Shown here piece by piece: positions 24,080-32,686 of a stretch of DNA of 47,784 bases. Position 1 is the stretch's first letter. Every line of letters begins with the position of its first letter. A program made the translations under genes and the position numbers. The notes under the pieces are model-generated. The model was not told where the DNA came from. It saw nothing but the letters and a program-made list of their open reading frames with translations, and did no database searches. The stretch is taken from positions 1 to 47,784 of the forward strand of contig DRZV01000093.1 of NCBI GenBank assembly GCA_011375465.1, given 5' to 3'. The stretch comes from Neomoorella mulderi. Its GTDB lineage: Bacteria > Bacillota > DSM-521 > Neomoorellales > Neomoorellaceae.

Positions 24080-24163
24080 CTTTCCATCCCCCTTATCTCT
24101 GGGTTCTACCCAGAGATTCTCCCCCCGGTTATAATTTTGCCCCTCTCCTTCGGGTAAATGCCT

Positions 24164-24195
24164 AGAAAAAAAATTGAGGGCCTGAGCAGGCCCTC
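24164..24195 (-). terminator. Intrinsic terminator of the YflT-like gene
   Basis: Minus strand: GAGGGCCTG / CAGGCCCTC hairpin followed by AATTTTTTTCT, four bases beyond the repaired stop at 24199. Confidence 0.8.
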
Positions 24196-24198
24196 CTT

Positions 24199-24676
24199 TT
24201 AGTACACCCTTACCCTATCGGCTCCGTGATCCCTCATTATGCGGTTGGCCTGATCTGCATATTGATCCTCGCAGTGGACAGAGACCAAAATTTTTCCTTG
24301 ACGGATCTTCTTCTTCGTATTGACGGCCTTCTTCTTCCGGAATACCCCAGTCTATTAAACCACCTGCGATACCCCTCGCGGCAGCGCCCGATAAGAGCCC
24401 CGCTATGGGTCCGGCGGCCACCAGGGGCCCCAGTCCTGGGATGAACAGGGCGCCTGCCCCTGCTGCCAGCCCTGCAAGCCCTCCCAGGACTCCACCGGTG
24501 GCGATGCCGTCGGCTATCCCGCCACCGCCTTCCATGGTCATGGCTTCACCCTGCTGGCCTTCCCGGCCCCGGGCCAATATGGATATCTCTTTATCGAAAC
24601 CAGCTTTTCTTAAGTCCTCCACCACTTCCCTGGCCACCTGTTCATTTTTGAACACACCCACCACTGTCTTGGCCAT
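24199..24676 (-). pseudogene. General stress protein 17M-like (YflT family) glycine-zipper protein, frameshifted
   Basis: N-terminal VVGVFKNEQVAREVVEDLRK with FDKEISILAR is the YflT/general-stress 17M domain. A Gly/Ala-rich zipper follows (GGLAGLAAGAGALFIPGLGP, about residues 68-100), likely a membrane-inserting segment. After GIPEEEGRQYEEE the frame is off by one: the conserved continuation IRQGKILVSVHCEDQYADQ to GADRVRVY is in the neighbouring frame. Net +1 base near 24310, about 158 residues if repaired. The family is stress-induced with unknown biochemical role. ATG start with AGGAGGTATCC upstream. The break removes only the last 45 residues. Confidence 0.75.
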
Positions 24677-24792
24677 GATGGATACCTCCTTATGGCGAAA
24701 TACTTCAAAGTTAGTATGGCCTTTTTTTTCCGGGCCTATACGGGTATAATAAGAGGGCGAAAGAAAAAATTGTAAAAAAGGGGGGTTGTCCT

Positions 24793-25908
24793 ATGGAATA
24801 CGATGTAATAATCTGTGGGGCTGGCCCCGCCGGCAGCACCTGCGCTCGGTTTTTGGCGGGCCAAGGAGCTGAGGTTTTGCTCCTGGATAAAGCCGTTTTT
24901 CCCCGTCCCAAAATCTGCGGAGGTGGCCTTACCAGGGGGGCGGTGAAGGAACTGCCGCCGGGTTGGGAAGGTTTAAAAGAAGGTGAAATTAGGCACCTGG
25001 TTTTTCTTTTTAAAAATGAAGAGCCGGTGGAGATAACCTTTACCCAGCCTGTGGTCTATACCGTCTCCCGAACCCTTTTGGACCATTGGCTGCTGGAGCA
25101 AGCCCTGGAAGCAGGAGCCAAATTGAGGGAGGGCTTTCGGGTGCTGGGCATAGAAGAGGATTCCAAGGGGACGAGGGTATGGGGCCCCAAGGGGGAAAGC
25201 CTGAGGGCCAGATATGTGGTGGGGGCCGACGGGGCCCACAGCGTTGTCCGCCGCCATTTAGATTTATCAATTGAAAGGGGTTTTTGCTTAAATCTGGAAG
25301 TTCCCAAGCCCCAGGTATTTTCCGGGGAAAAGATCTATTTTACCTACGGATACCTGCTAGGTTATGGGTGGATTTTCCCCAGGGGAGCTCACCTGAGCGT
25401 AGGTATGGGGGCTTTCTTTAATTGTAAAGTCAATTTTAAACCTTATCTAGAGAAATTTTGCCGCAAGGTGGGCATAGATCTCCCCTCAATTCCGTGGCAG
25501 GGGGCTTGTCTTTCTTTCCTTCCAGAAGGGGAAGTCCGGCTCCACACGGATAGGGTTCTGCTCATAGGAGAGGCTGCGGGTTTGGTAGACCCTTTCACCG
25601 GAGAAGGGATTTCCCATGCCCTGCGCAGCGCCCGATGGGCAGCCGGGATCTTGATGAAGGCCTTGAGGGGAGGGGGCGGGTTGGAAGAATATGGCGAAAA
25701 GCTGGGGAGGGAGATGCTCCGCCATATCAGGTATGCCCGCTTCATCGCCAGGACCGTTTATACCTGGGCTCCCTGGATACATAGGTTGCTGGGCCTGCGC
25801 CCCCAAATTGTAGCTAAACTCTTAGGGGTGATGGCGGAGGAAAACACCTATCTCGATCTGTGGGGATACCTGACCGAGAATTATCCCCTCTTTCGCCAGG
25901 CTGTTTGA
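24793..25908 (+). CDS. Geranylgeranyl reductase family FAD-dependent oxidoreductase
   Basis: FAD protein of the GGR/digeranylgeranylglycerophospholipid reductase family, which saturates isoprenoid or other chain double bonds. The N-terminal dinucleotide fold is YDVIICGAGPAGSTCARFLA, followed by the family signature FPRPKICGGGLT near residue 42. The second FAD motif VVGADGAHSVVRRHL is near residue 145, and the third is DRVLLIGEAAGLVDPFTGEGI near 260. 371 aa is normal. ATG start with GGGGGG in front; TATAAT at about 24745 is a possible -10. In bacteria the substrate is commonly menaquinone side chains or unknown; nothing nearby decides it. Intact. Confidence 0.88.
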   Translation: MEYDVIICGAGPAGSTCARFLAGQGAEVLLLDKAVFPRPKICGGGLTRGAVKELPPGWEGLKEGEIRHLVFLFKNEEPVEITFTQPVVYTVSRTLLDHWLLEQALEAGAKLREGFRVLGIEEDSKGTRVWGPKGESLRARYVVGADGAHSVVRRHLDLSIERGFCLNLEVPKPQVFSGEKIYFTYGYLLGYGWIFPRGAHLSVGMGAFFNCKVNFKPYLEKFCRKVGIDLPSIPWQGACLSFLPEGEVRLHTDRVLLIGEAAGLVDPFTGEGISHALRSARWAAGILMKALRGGGGLEEYGEKLGREMLRHIRYARFIARTVYTWAPWIHRLLGLRPQIVAKLLGVMAEENTYLDLWGYLTENYPLFRQAV

Positions 25909-26811
25909 TCAGCCCGGCAGCAGTTTTTCTAATATCCCCGCCAGAATCCCCGTGAAGAGCAGGAATACCAAGGACGAAGCGAGATTGAACAGGGTATGGA
26001 AGTGGGCTATCTGGAAGCCAGGATCCCGGCTTAAAAGGGGGAGGAGGGGCGCCAGGAGGAGCAGGAGGGGAAAGAACATCAGTGCTCCCAGGATATTAAC
26101 CAGCAGGTGGGCCAGGGCAGTCCTCTGGGCAGCCCGGGAAGAGAAGAGGGAGGCCAGGAGGCCGGTGGCGCAGGTGCCTATATTGGCCCCCAGGACCACG
26201 GCCAGGGCCGAAAGGGCGGAAAGGAATTTCTGTTCGAACAGGACCATGGTGATCCCGGTCACCACGCTGCTGGAATGGAGGCCAGCGGCCATGAAGATAC
26301 CGGCCAGGAAGCCCCTAATCGGATCCAGGTGGGGGAGGAGGAAAAGCCAGGCCTTGCTCTTCTGCCAGGCCTCCAGGGAGTTTTCCAGAAGCTCCAGGCT
26401 GAAAAACGTGACCTCCACCCCCACCAGGGCCAGACCGCTGGCTCTGCCCCTGGGCCACAGGATCAGGACAAGCCCCATCAGGATGAGGGGGCAAGCCCAT
26501 GCATGGAGGTCCAAAGCCATGAGCTGAACCGTGAGGCAAGTGCCCACATTGGCCCCCAGGATTATCCCCAAGCTCTGGTCAAAGCTTATCTAGCCCCCGT
26601 CCACCAGGCCTATGGTGAGGACGGTGACGGCTGTGCTGGACTGCACCAGGGCCGTGGCCAGGGTGCCCCAAAGAAAGGCGGCGTAGGGGTTGGACGCTGC
26701 TCTTTCTATTAAATGCCTCGCATGTCCTTTGGCCCCCTGCCCCAGGCCGTATTTTAAAAGCTGGAGCGAGGCCAGCAATAAGGATGTGCCCGCCAGCAAT
26801 TTATACAACAC
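25909..26811 (-). pseudogene. Na/Pi cotransporter family protein (NptA-like) with in-frame amber codon
   Basis: Two inverted repeats of the Na/Pi cotransporter domain are visible. The first QSS motif is in ALVQSSTAVTVLTIGLVDGG, and the second is HSSSVVTGITMVLF with VLGANIGTCATGLLA. The frame is open over 301 codons except for one TAG at 26590-26592, between VDGG and ISFDQSLGIILGANVGT. Relatives usually have a hydrophobic residue there, so a leucine TTG to TAG change is the simplest explanation. The only complete product from the GTG start at 26811 is a 73-residue fragment. Eight or so membrane segments lie on either side. Whether it is a read error or real nonsense is open. Confidence 0.8.
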
Positions 26812-26926
26812 CGCTTTTATCCCTCTTTAAAGCCCTTTTTAATGGTTTAAAGAAAGAGGAATTTTAAATTTAAGAGAGAATTATGACATCTAGGCATAGA
26901 TTTATCTCGAAAAGGGGGGTCTGGGG

Positions 26927-27499
26927 ATGGAGAGGTTATCGCTGAGCCAAGCGCTGAGTTCTGGTCAAGCCTTTAAAGAGCGCATAGAGGCTGCCAGCGG
27001 AGTCACCTTGAGCCGCTGTTATCAATGCGGCAAGTGCACAGCTGGGTGTCCCGCCTCCTCCGGCATGGACTACGGGCCCAGGGGCATCATCCGCCTCCTT
27101 CAGTTGGGATTATATGAAAAGGCCATGAGAAGCAACACACCCTGGATTTGTGCGGGATGTCAGACATGCTACGTCCGTTGTCCCAGGGATATCGATATGC
27201 CCAAGCTGATGGAGGCGGTGCGGCAAGAAGCCTGCCGGCGGGGGATTGTGGGCGATAAAAAGACGGAGGTGTTCGACCGGGCGTTCCTGCGGAGCATCGA
27301 GAGGTTCGGTCGTCCCCATGAAGCCAGCATCATGGGGGAATATAACTTGTTGACGGGCCAGCCCTTCAAAGATATAATGTCCGGTCCTGCTATGCTGGCC
27401 AGGGGAAAACTAGCCCTTTTGCCCTCCCGCATCAAGAATATTTCAGAAATAAAAAAAATTTTCGCCCGGGTGAGGGCTAAAGGAGGGGAAGCCAGGTGA
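26927..27499 (+). CDS. hdrC: Heterodisulfide reductase-like subunit C (HdrC)
   Basis: Iron-sulfur subunit that links the flavin subunit HdrA to the catalytic HdrB. Two 4Fe-4S motifs are present: CYQCGKCTAGCPAS (about residues 31-44) and CAGCQTCYVRCPRDID (about 74-90). The 190-aa length is typical of bacterial HdrC. ATG start with GGGGGGTCTGGGG upstream. The start of hdrB overlaps its stop by four bases. First gene of the hdrCBA-flx operon; AT-rich DNA at 26812-26926 is the likely promoter zone, but I see no convincing -35/-10 pair. Confidence 0.9.
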   Translation: MERLSLSQALSSGQAFKERIEAASGVTLSRCYQCGKCTAGCPASSGMDYGPRGIIRLLQLGLYEKAMRSNTPWICAGCQTCYVRCPRDIDMPKLMEAVRQEACRRGIVGDKKTEVFDRAFLRSIERFGRPHEASIMGEYNLLTGQPFKDIMSGPAMLARGKLALLPSRIKNISEIKKIFARVRAKGGEAR

Positions 27500-28377
27500 A
27501 ATATGCCTATTATCCCGGCTGCGCTCTGGAGACCACTGCCAAGGAGTACGATCACTCCACCAGGCTGGTGGCCCGTCACCTGGGAGTGGAGCTATGGGAA
27601 ATACCTGATTGGAACTGCTGTGGGGCTTCGGCAGCCCACCGGGTTGATCACCTTTTGGCCCTGGCCCTTCCTGCTCGGGTCCTGGCCCTGGCGGAAGAGC
27701 AGGGGCTGGATATAGTGGTGCCCTGCGCCGCCTGCTACAACCGCATGAAGGCGGTGGAGAAGGCGGTGCGGGAGTCGGAGGAGATGAGGAAAACCATCGA
27801 GGAGATAATCGAACGCAGTTACAAGGGCAGCGTCAGCGCCCGTTCTGTCCTGGACGTGCTGATAAACCAGGTGGGTTTGGAGAGCATCAAGGCCCAGGTG
27901 AAAAGGCCTCTGGCGGGGCTCAAACTGGCGGCCTATTATGGCTGCCTCTGGGTAAGGCCCCCCTGCATAACCGCCTTTGACGATCCCGAGGATCCCATGA
28001 CCATGGACCGCCTGGTGGAGGCCCTGGGGGGTGAAGCGGTTCCCTGGCCCTATAAAACCGAGTGCTGTGGAGCCAGCTTGCCCACCGCCCGCACCGACGT
28101 GGGGCTCGGGATGGTGTACCAAATACTGCGGCGGGCCCAGGAGGCTGGGGCTGTGGCCATAGTCACCGCCTGTCCCATATGCCATTTAAATCTGGATATG
28201 AGGCAGAAGCAGGTGGAGGCCGCCTTCCAGGAGGAGTTCAACCTCCCCATATTCTATTTCACCGAACTTATGGCCGTGGCTTTTGGATATTCACCCAAGG
28301 AGGCAGGGCTGACCACCCACTTCGTCAACCCCCTGCCCCTTTTAGAATCCAGCCTTGAGAGGAGGGAAACGGCGTGA
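27496..28377 (+). CDS. hdrB: Heterodisulfide reductase-like subunit B (HdrB)
   Basis: Contains two CCG domains, which in HdrB hold the noncubane 4Fe-4S clusters that cleave disulfides. The first is YPGCALETTAKEY, WNCCGASAA near residue 37, and CAACYNRM near 77. The second is YYGCLWVRPP near 150, TECCGASL near 190, and CPICHLNLDMR near 225. 293 aa, normal. GTG start overlapping hdrC with AGGAGGGGAAG upstream; the hdrA GTG overlaps its stop. In bacteria without coenzyme M the physiological disulfide acceptor is unknown; thiols such as a DsrC-like or small-molecule disulfide have been suggested. Intact. Confidence 0.92.
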   Translation: MKYAYYPGCALETTAKEYDHSTRLVARHLGVELWEIPDWNCCGASAAHRVDHLLALALPARVLALAEEQGLDIVVPCAACYNRMKAVEKAVRESEEMRKTIEEIIERSYKGSVSARSVLDVLINQVGLESIKAQVKRPLAGLKLAAYYGCLWVRPPCITAFDDPEDPMTMDRLVEALGGEAVPWPYKTECCGASLPTARTDVGLGMVYQILRRAQEAGAVAIVTACPICHLNLDMRQKQVEAAFQEEFNLPIFYFTELMAVAFGYSPKEAGLTTHFVNPLPLLESSLERRETA

Positions 28378-30356
28378 AGCGGGTAGGCGTGTTCGTCTGC
28401 CACTGCGGCTCCAATATTGCCGGGGTGGTGGATGTAAAAAAGGTGGCAGAGGCAGCCAAAGAATTCCGGGACGTGGTCTTTGCCACCGATTACGAGTATA
28501 TGTGCTCTGATCCTGGACAGGAGCTCATCCGCAAGGCCATCAATGAGCACCAGCTCAACCGAGTGGTGGTGGCCTCCTGTTCCCCTCGGCTTCACGAGGA
28601 GACCTTCAGGAGATGCTGTGAGAGCGCGGGCCTAAACCCCTACCTCTTTGAGATGGCAAACCTCAGGGAACAGGTGGCCTGGTGCCACGCCAAGGATAAG
28701 GAGGCAGCCACCGCAAAGGCCATCGAACTGATCAGGGGTGCGGTGGCCAAGGTAAGGCGGAGCGCTCCTTTGACTCCCGGGGTAGTCCCCATCACCAAAA
28801 AGGCCCTGGTCATCGGCGGTGGCATAGCGGGGATCCAAGCTGCCCTGGATATTGCGGATGCCGGCTATAAAGTGACCCTGGTGGAAAGGGAGCCCACCAT
28901 AGGGGGAGCCATGGTAAAGCTGGATAAGACCTTCCCCACCCTGGACTGCTCTGCCTGAATAAGCACCCCCAAGATGGTTGCCGCGGCGCGGCATCCCAAT
29001 ATAGAGCTTTTGACTTACTCAGAAGTGGAAGACGTATCCGGTTATGTGGGCAATTTTGAAGTCACCATCAGGAAGAAGGCCCGGAAGGTGGACGCCACCA
29101 AATGCCGGGGATGCGGTGTGTGCTGGGAAAAATGTCCCACCAAAGTGGATAGCGAATTCGAACAGGGCCTGGCCAAGAGAAAGGCCATCTATATCCCCTT
29201 CGCCCAGGCCGTGCCGGCCATACCAGTGATAGATCAAGAGCACTGCCTGTATTTCACCAAGGGAAGGTGCGGTGTGTGCCAGAAGGTTTGCCCGGCCAAG
29301 GCCATAGACTACGAGCAACAGGACGAGATCATCAAGGACAAGTTCGGGGCAATAATAGTGGCCACGGGCTTTGAACTGTTCAACTGGAGGGAGGTTTACG
29401 GCGAATACGGTTATGGCAAGTATCCCGATGTGATCGACAGCATGCAATTTGAGCGGCTCAACGTTTCCTCCGGTCCCACCGGCGGCAAAATCCTCAGGCC
29501 TTCCGACGGCAGGGAGCCCAAAACGGTGGTATTCATAAAGTGTGTGGGTTCCCGGGATGAAGCCAAGGGTAAGAGCTACTGTTCCCGGGCCTGTTGCATG
29601 TACACCGCCAAACATGCTCATCAGGTTCTGGAAAAGATACCCGGAGCCCAGGTTATAGTCTTCTACATGGACATTCGCACCCCGGGCAAGGCCTACGAAG
29701 AATTCCTGGAGAGGACTATACACGAAGGGGCCATCTATGTAAGGGGGAGGGTAAGCAAGGTATTCCCGGAAGGGGATAAGCTCATAGTCAAGGGAGAAGA
29801 CACCCTATTGGGTCGCCCTGTAGAGGTGGCTGCCGATCTGGTGGTGGTGGTCCCTGCCATGGTGCCCAGCCGGGGATGGGATAAGCTGGCCAAAATGCTG
29901 GGGTTGCAGACAGATAAGGACGGCTTCTTCCAGGAGGCCCATCCCAAACTGAGGCCGGTGGAGACCTTCACCGCAGGGGTATTCCTGGCGGGCGCCTGTC
30001 AAGGACCTAAGGACATCCCCGATACGGTAGCCCAAGCCAGCGCGGCCGCCGCCAAAGCAATTCTGTTGCTCTCCAAGGACGAGATGGCTACCGAGCCCAT
30101 GGTGGCTTCTGTAGACCAGAGCGTGTGCGCCGGATGCGGTCTCTGCGTGGAGGTCTGCCCCTACAAGGCCATCTCCTTGACCACCATCGCCGAGAGGGTG
30201 GGCGGCAGAGAGATCACCAGGCAGGTGGCCACCGTCAATACCGGCCTCTGTCAGGGTTGCGGCAGCTGCGCCGTCACCTGCCCCTCCAGTGCCATGAATC
30301 TCAAGGGCTTCACCAATGAACAAATTCTGGCGGAGGTGGACGCCATATGTCTATAG
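28374..30356 (+). CDS. hdrA: Heterodisulfide reductase-like subunit A (HdrA), selenoprotein with Sec195 at UGA
   Basis: Flavin subunit that, in HdrABC complexes, performs electron bifurcation. The N-terminal domain GVFVCHCGSNIAGVVD is followed by the FAD fold ALVIGGGIAGIQAALDIAD near residue 143. Four ferredoxin-type clusters follow: CRGCGVCWEKCP, CGVCQKVCP, CAGCGLCVEVCP, CQGCGSCAVTCP. A single in-frame TGA (28956-28958) falls in TLDCSA-U-ISTPKM, where other HdrA have Cys, and both sides are in the same frame with no indel. A SECIS-like hairpin (28979-28993) lies 26 bases after the UGA. I read it as selenocysteine: 660 residues. Selenocysteine HdrA is known in methanococci and some bacteria. 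GTG start, ATG 28974 is internal. Confidence 0.88.
28979..28993 (+). promoter_or_regulatory. SECIS-like element of hdrA
   Basis: TGCCGC, loop GGC, GCGGCA: six perfect base pairs, loop beginning with G. The loop is 26 bases after the UGA, inside the 16-37 range typical of bacterial SECIS. Below it a GG/CC pairing follows a U-U mismatch. It lies in coding sequence, as bacterial SECIS do. Confidence 0.65.
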
Positions 30357-30784
30357 CTGCCGAGGAGAAACAGTGGGAACCCAAAATAGTGGCCTTTTGC
30401 TGCCACTGGTGTTCCTATGCGGCTGCCGATCTGGCTGGTTTAAGCCGCCTGCAGTATCCTCCCAATGTGAGGATCATAAGGGTTCCCTGTTCCGGCAGGG
30501 TGAACCCCCAGTTCGTGCTGAGGGCTTTCCAGCGGGGGGCCGATGGGGTGCTGGTGGCGGGGTGACACCCCGGAGAATGCCACTATGGTAGTGGCAATTA
30601 CTATGCCCGCCGGCGCCTCTTGCTTCTGCAAAAGGTTTTACAATTCATGGGTCTGGAGCCGGAAAGGTTTCAAGTCAAGTGGATATCGGGTTCAGAAGGA
30701 CCCCGGTTCGCTCAAGCTATCCAGCAGATGACCGAACAGGTTAAGGCTCTAGGACCCAATAGAAAGTTGAGGGATCGGGTATGA
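30347..30784 (+). CDS. flxD: MvhD/FlxD-like iron-sulfur subunit, selenoprotein with Sec73 at UGA
   Basis: Small subunit carrying the 2Fe-2S cluster that passes electrons to HdrA. The Cys motifs FCCHWCSYAAADLAG near residue 18 and VPCSGRVNPQFVLRAF are typical of MvhD/FlxD. A TGA (30563-30565) occurs in VLVAG-U-HPGECHYGSGNYYA, where relatives have Cys (or Sec in the VhuD subunit of methanococci). Both sides remain in one frame to the TGA at 30782, giving 145 residues. A 7-bp hairpin with an AUGGU loop (30578-30596) lies 21 bases to its loop G, a good SECIS. ATG start overlaps the hdrA stop; the stop overlaps the next gene by four bases. Confidence 0.87.
30578..30596 (+). promoter_or_regulatory. 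SECIS-like element of flxD
   Basis: TGCCACT, loop ATGGT, AGTGGCA. Seven perfect pairs and a GGU in the loop, as in the E. coli fdhF element; the first loop G is 21 bases after the UGA codon. Part of the same coding region. Confidence 0.7.
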
Positions 30785-31680
30785 GCCTGCAGGACAAGAT
30801 GAGGGAAAGGGCAAGGGAATTGCTGGAGAGCGGTGCGGTGAACATGGTCATAGGCTGGGAAAAGGGCACGTTTTGGTACCTTTCCCCGCCGGCCTTCATC
30901 ACCACTCCCGAAGAGGCGGATCGCCTGGTTTGGGACGAGTTTTGCCTGAACAACCTCTCTAAATATCTTCTGGACTACAGAAACACAGACGATAAAATCG
31001 CCCTTTTTGTAAAGGGATGCGACTCCAGAAACGTGGTGCGGCTTTTACAGGATAACCAGTTCCCCCGGGAGAGGCTTTACCTTTTAGGCATAAAGTGCCC
31101 GGGCCTCAAGGATAGCCGGGCAGCTAGCCTGCTAGGAGAGGAGAAGAGGGCAGAACTGCCCTTGGCCCCCAAGTGTGTGGGCTGTACCCATCCCGAGCCG
31201 GTAATCTATGACGAGCTCCTGGAGGCGGGAGTCTCAGGGGATCTGGGGTCTCCGGAGAAGCGCTTTGAAGATGTGGAGAAGATCGAGGCCATGTCCTACG
31301 ATGAGAGATACGCCTTCTGGGTCAATGCCTACGCCCGTTGCATCCGCTGTTATGCTTGTCGCAACGTGTGTCCCGCTTGCGATTGCCGGGAATGCATCTT
31401 CGACCGCACCCAGACCGGCTGGTGCGGTAAGCAGATGGGGCTTACCCAGAACATGTTCTTTGCCATCACCCGGGCCCTGCACGTGGCTGGCCGATGCACC
31501 GAATGCGGCGAATGCGAGAGGGTTTGTCCCCAGCGTTTACCCATAATGACCCTCAACCGTAAGATCATCAAGGAATTAAACGCCCTGTTCGGGCCCTATG
31601 AAGCAGGTGTCAGCTTAGAGGCCAAGCCCCCGGTGGTGGAATACCGGCCCGACGATCCGGACTTTGAAGAAAGGAGGTAG
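30781..31680 (+). CDS. FlxC-like 4Fe-4S dicluster subunit
   Basis: Residues 1-180 form a domain with FVKGCDSRNVVRLLQDNQF and LGIKCPGLKD, which resembles the FrhB/coenzyme F420 hydrogenase beta-type and Flx small-cluster proteins. A conserved CVGCTHPEPVIYDE is near residue 128. The C-terminal half holds two 4Fe-4S motifs, CIRCYACRNVCPACDCRECIF and CTECGECERVCPQRLP. 299 aa. ATG start overlaps the flxD stop (ATGA). I call it FlxC by context and cluster number; the FlxB and FlxC names could be exchanged. Likely shuttles electrons between FlxA and FlxD-HdrA. Confidence 0.75.
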   Translation: MSLQDKMRERARELLESGAVNMVIGWEKGTFWYLSPPAFITTPEEADRLVWDEFCLNNLSKYLLDYRNTDDKIALFVKGCDSRNVVRLLQDNQFPRERLYLLGIKCPGLKDSRAASLLGEEKRAELPLAPKCVGCTHPEPVIYDELLEAGVSGDLGSPEKRFEDVEKIEAMSYDERYAFWVNAYARCIRCYACRNVCPACDCRECIFDRTQTGWCGKQMGLTQNMFFAITRALHVAGRCTECGECERVCPQRLPIMTLNRKIIKELNALFGPYEAGVSLEAKPPVVEYRPDDPDFEERR

Positions 31681-31684
31681 GGGG

Positions 31685-32686
31685 ATGTACAAGCTGGCTA
31701 CGGAAAAGCTGCCGGAACTGCTGCAGTGTTGGTCCCAGGGGGCTACGGTCTACGTGCCCCAGAAGGTGGGGGAAGTCACCCTTTTCCGCCCCTTTAAGGG
31801 TCAAGGAGATCTGGCCCTGGGAGAAGGCAATACCCTGGAGCCCCCTAAGGATCTCTTCTTCCCCCGTACGGAAAAGCTTTATGATTACTGGGCCAGCGGC
31901 AAAGAGGCCAGGTTGGAGCCTGTGGAGCTGCATCCGGATAGGGCCGTGCTGGTGGGGGTGCGCTCCTGTGATGCCCGCAGCTTCCTGCTCCTGGATCAGG
32001 TCTTTCTCACCAGGGGTTATGTAGATGAGTTCTATAAAAAGCGCAGGGAAAACACCGCTGTCGTGGCCCTGGCCTGTACCCAGGCGGCCCCCACCTGCTT
32101 CTGCACCTCCTTTGGTATAGACCCGGGGAGAGCAGAAGGGGTGGATGTGCAGATGTGGCCTGTGCCAGGAGGCTATCTCCTGGAGGCCCTTACCCCCAGG
32201 GGGGAAGAGATGCTGAAGCAGGCTTCCGGCCTCTTGGCCCCTGCGGAGGGAGAGAAGATACCGGCCCCTGCCCAGCCTTCCCTCCAGGTGGAACTGGAAG
32301 GGTTGGTGGAAAAACTGCAGAAGATGTTCGACCATCCTTACTGGGGGGAACTAAGCCGCAAGTGTCTGGGCTGCGCCATCTGCACCTATCTCTGCCCCAC
32401 CTGTCACTGTTTTGATATAGACTGCGAGACAATAGAGACTTCCGGTTACAGGTTCCGCTGCTGGGACACCTGCCTTTTTGCCCATTACACCCTGATGGCA
32501 GGGGGCCGTAATCCCCGGCCCACCAGGAAAGAAAGGCTCCGCAACCGCCTCCTCCACAAGCTTCAATACTTTGTGGAGCGTTATGGCCAGTTTGCCTGCG
32601 TGGGATGCGGTCGCTGCCTTGAGCTCTGCCCGGTGAATGTGGATATCACCAAGGTCATCCGGGACGTAAAGGAGGTGAGCTTATAA
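31685..32686 (+). CDS. FlxB-like 4Fe-4S dicluster subunit (AsrA-like)
   Basis: Resembles anaerobic sulfite reductase subunit A and hydrogenase-associated electron-transfer subunits. N-terminal domain includes VLVGVRSCDARSFLLLDQVF near residue 95, typical of the family. Cluster motifs are CLGCAICTYLCPTCHCFD (about residue 228) and CVGCGRCLELCPVNVD (about residue 310). I chose ATG 31685 because AAAGGAGGT precedes it at the right distance; the TTG at 31664 adds residues inside the previous gene. 333 aa. Its stop and the flxA start share one base (TAATG). Confidence 0.78.
   Translation: MYKLATEKLPELLQCWSQGATVYVPQKVGEVTLFRPFKGQGDLALGEGNTLEPPKDLFFPRTEKLYDYWASGKEARLEPVELHPDRAVLVGVRSCDARSFLLLDQVFLTRGYVDEFYKKRRENTAVVALACTQAAPTCFCTSFGIDPGRAEGVDVQMWPVPGGYLLEALTPRGEEMLKQASGLLAPAEGEKIPAPAQPSLQVELEGLVEKLQKMFDHPYWGELSRKCLGCAICTYLCPTCHCFDIDCETIETSGYRFRCWDTCLFAHYTLMAGGRNPRPTRKERLRNRLLHKLQYFVERYGQFACVGCGRCLELCPVNVDITKVIRDVKEVSL

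Noticed and set aside
28959..28974. hdrA as two separate genes (ATG at 28974)
   Set aside because: The split lies inside a conserved motif in one frame and has no ribosome site; a Sec codon explains it better.
30316..30591. 91-codon frame over the flxD start
   Set aside because: Out of frame with the conserved MvhD motifs and internal to the hdrA 3' end; a shadow.
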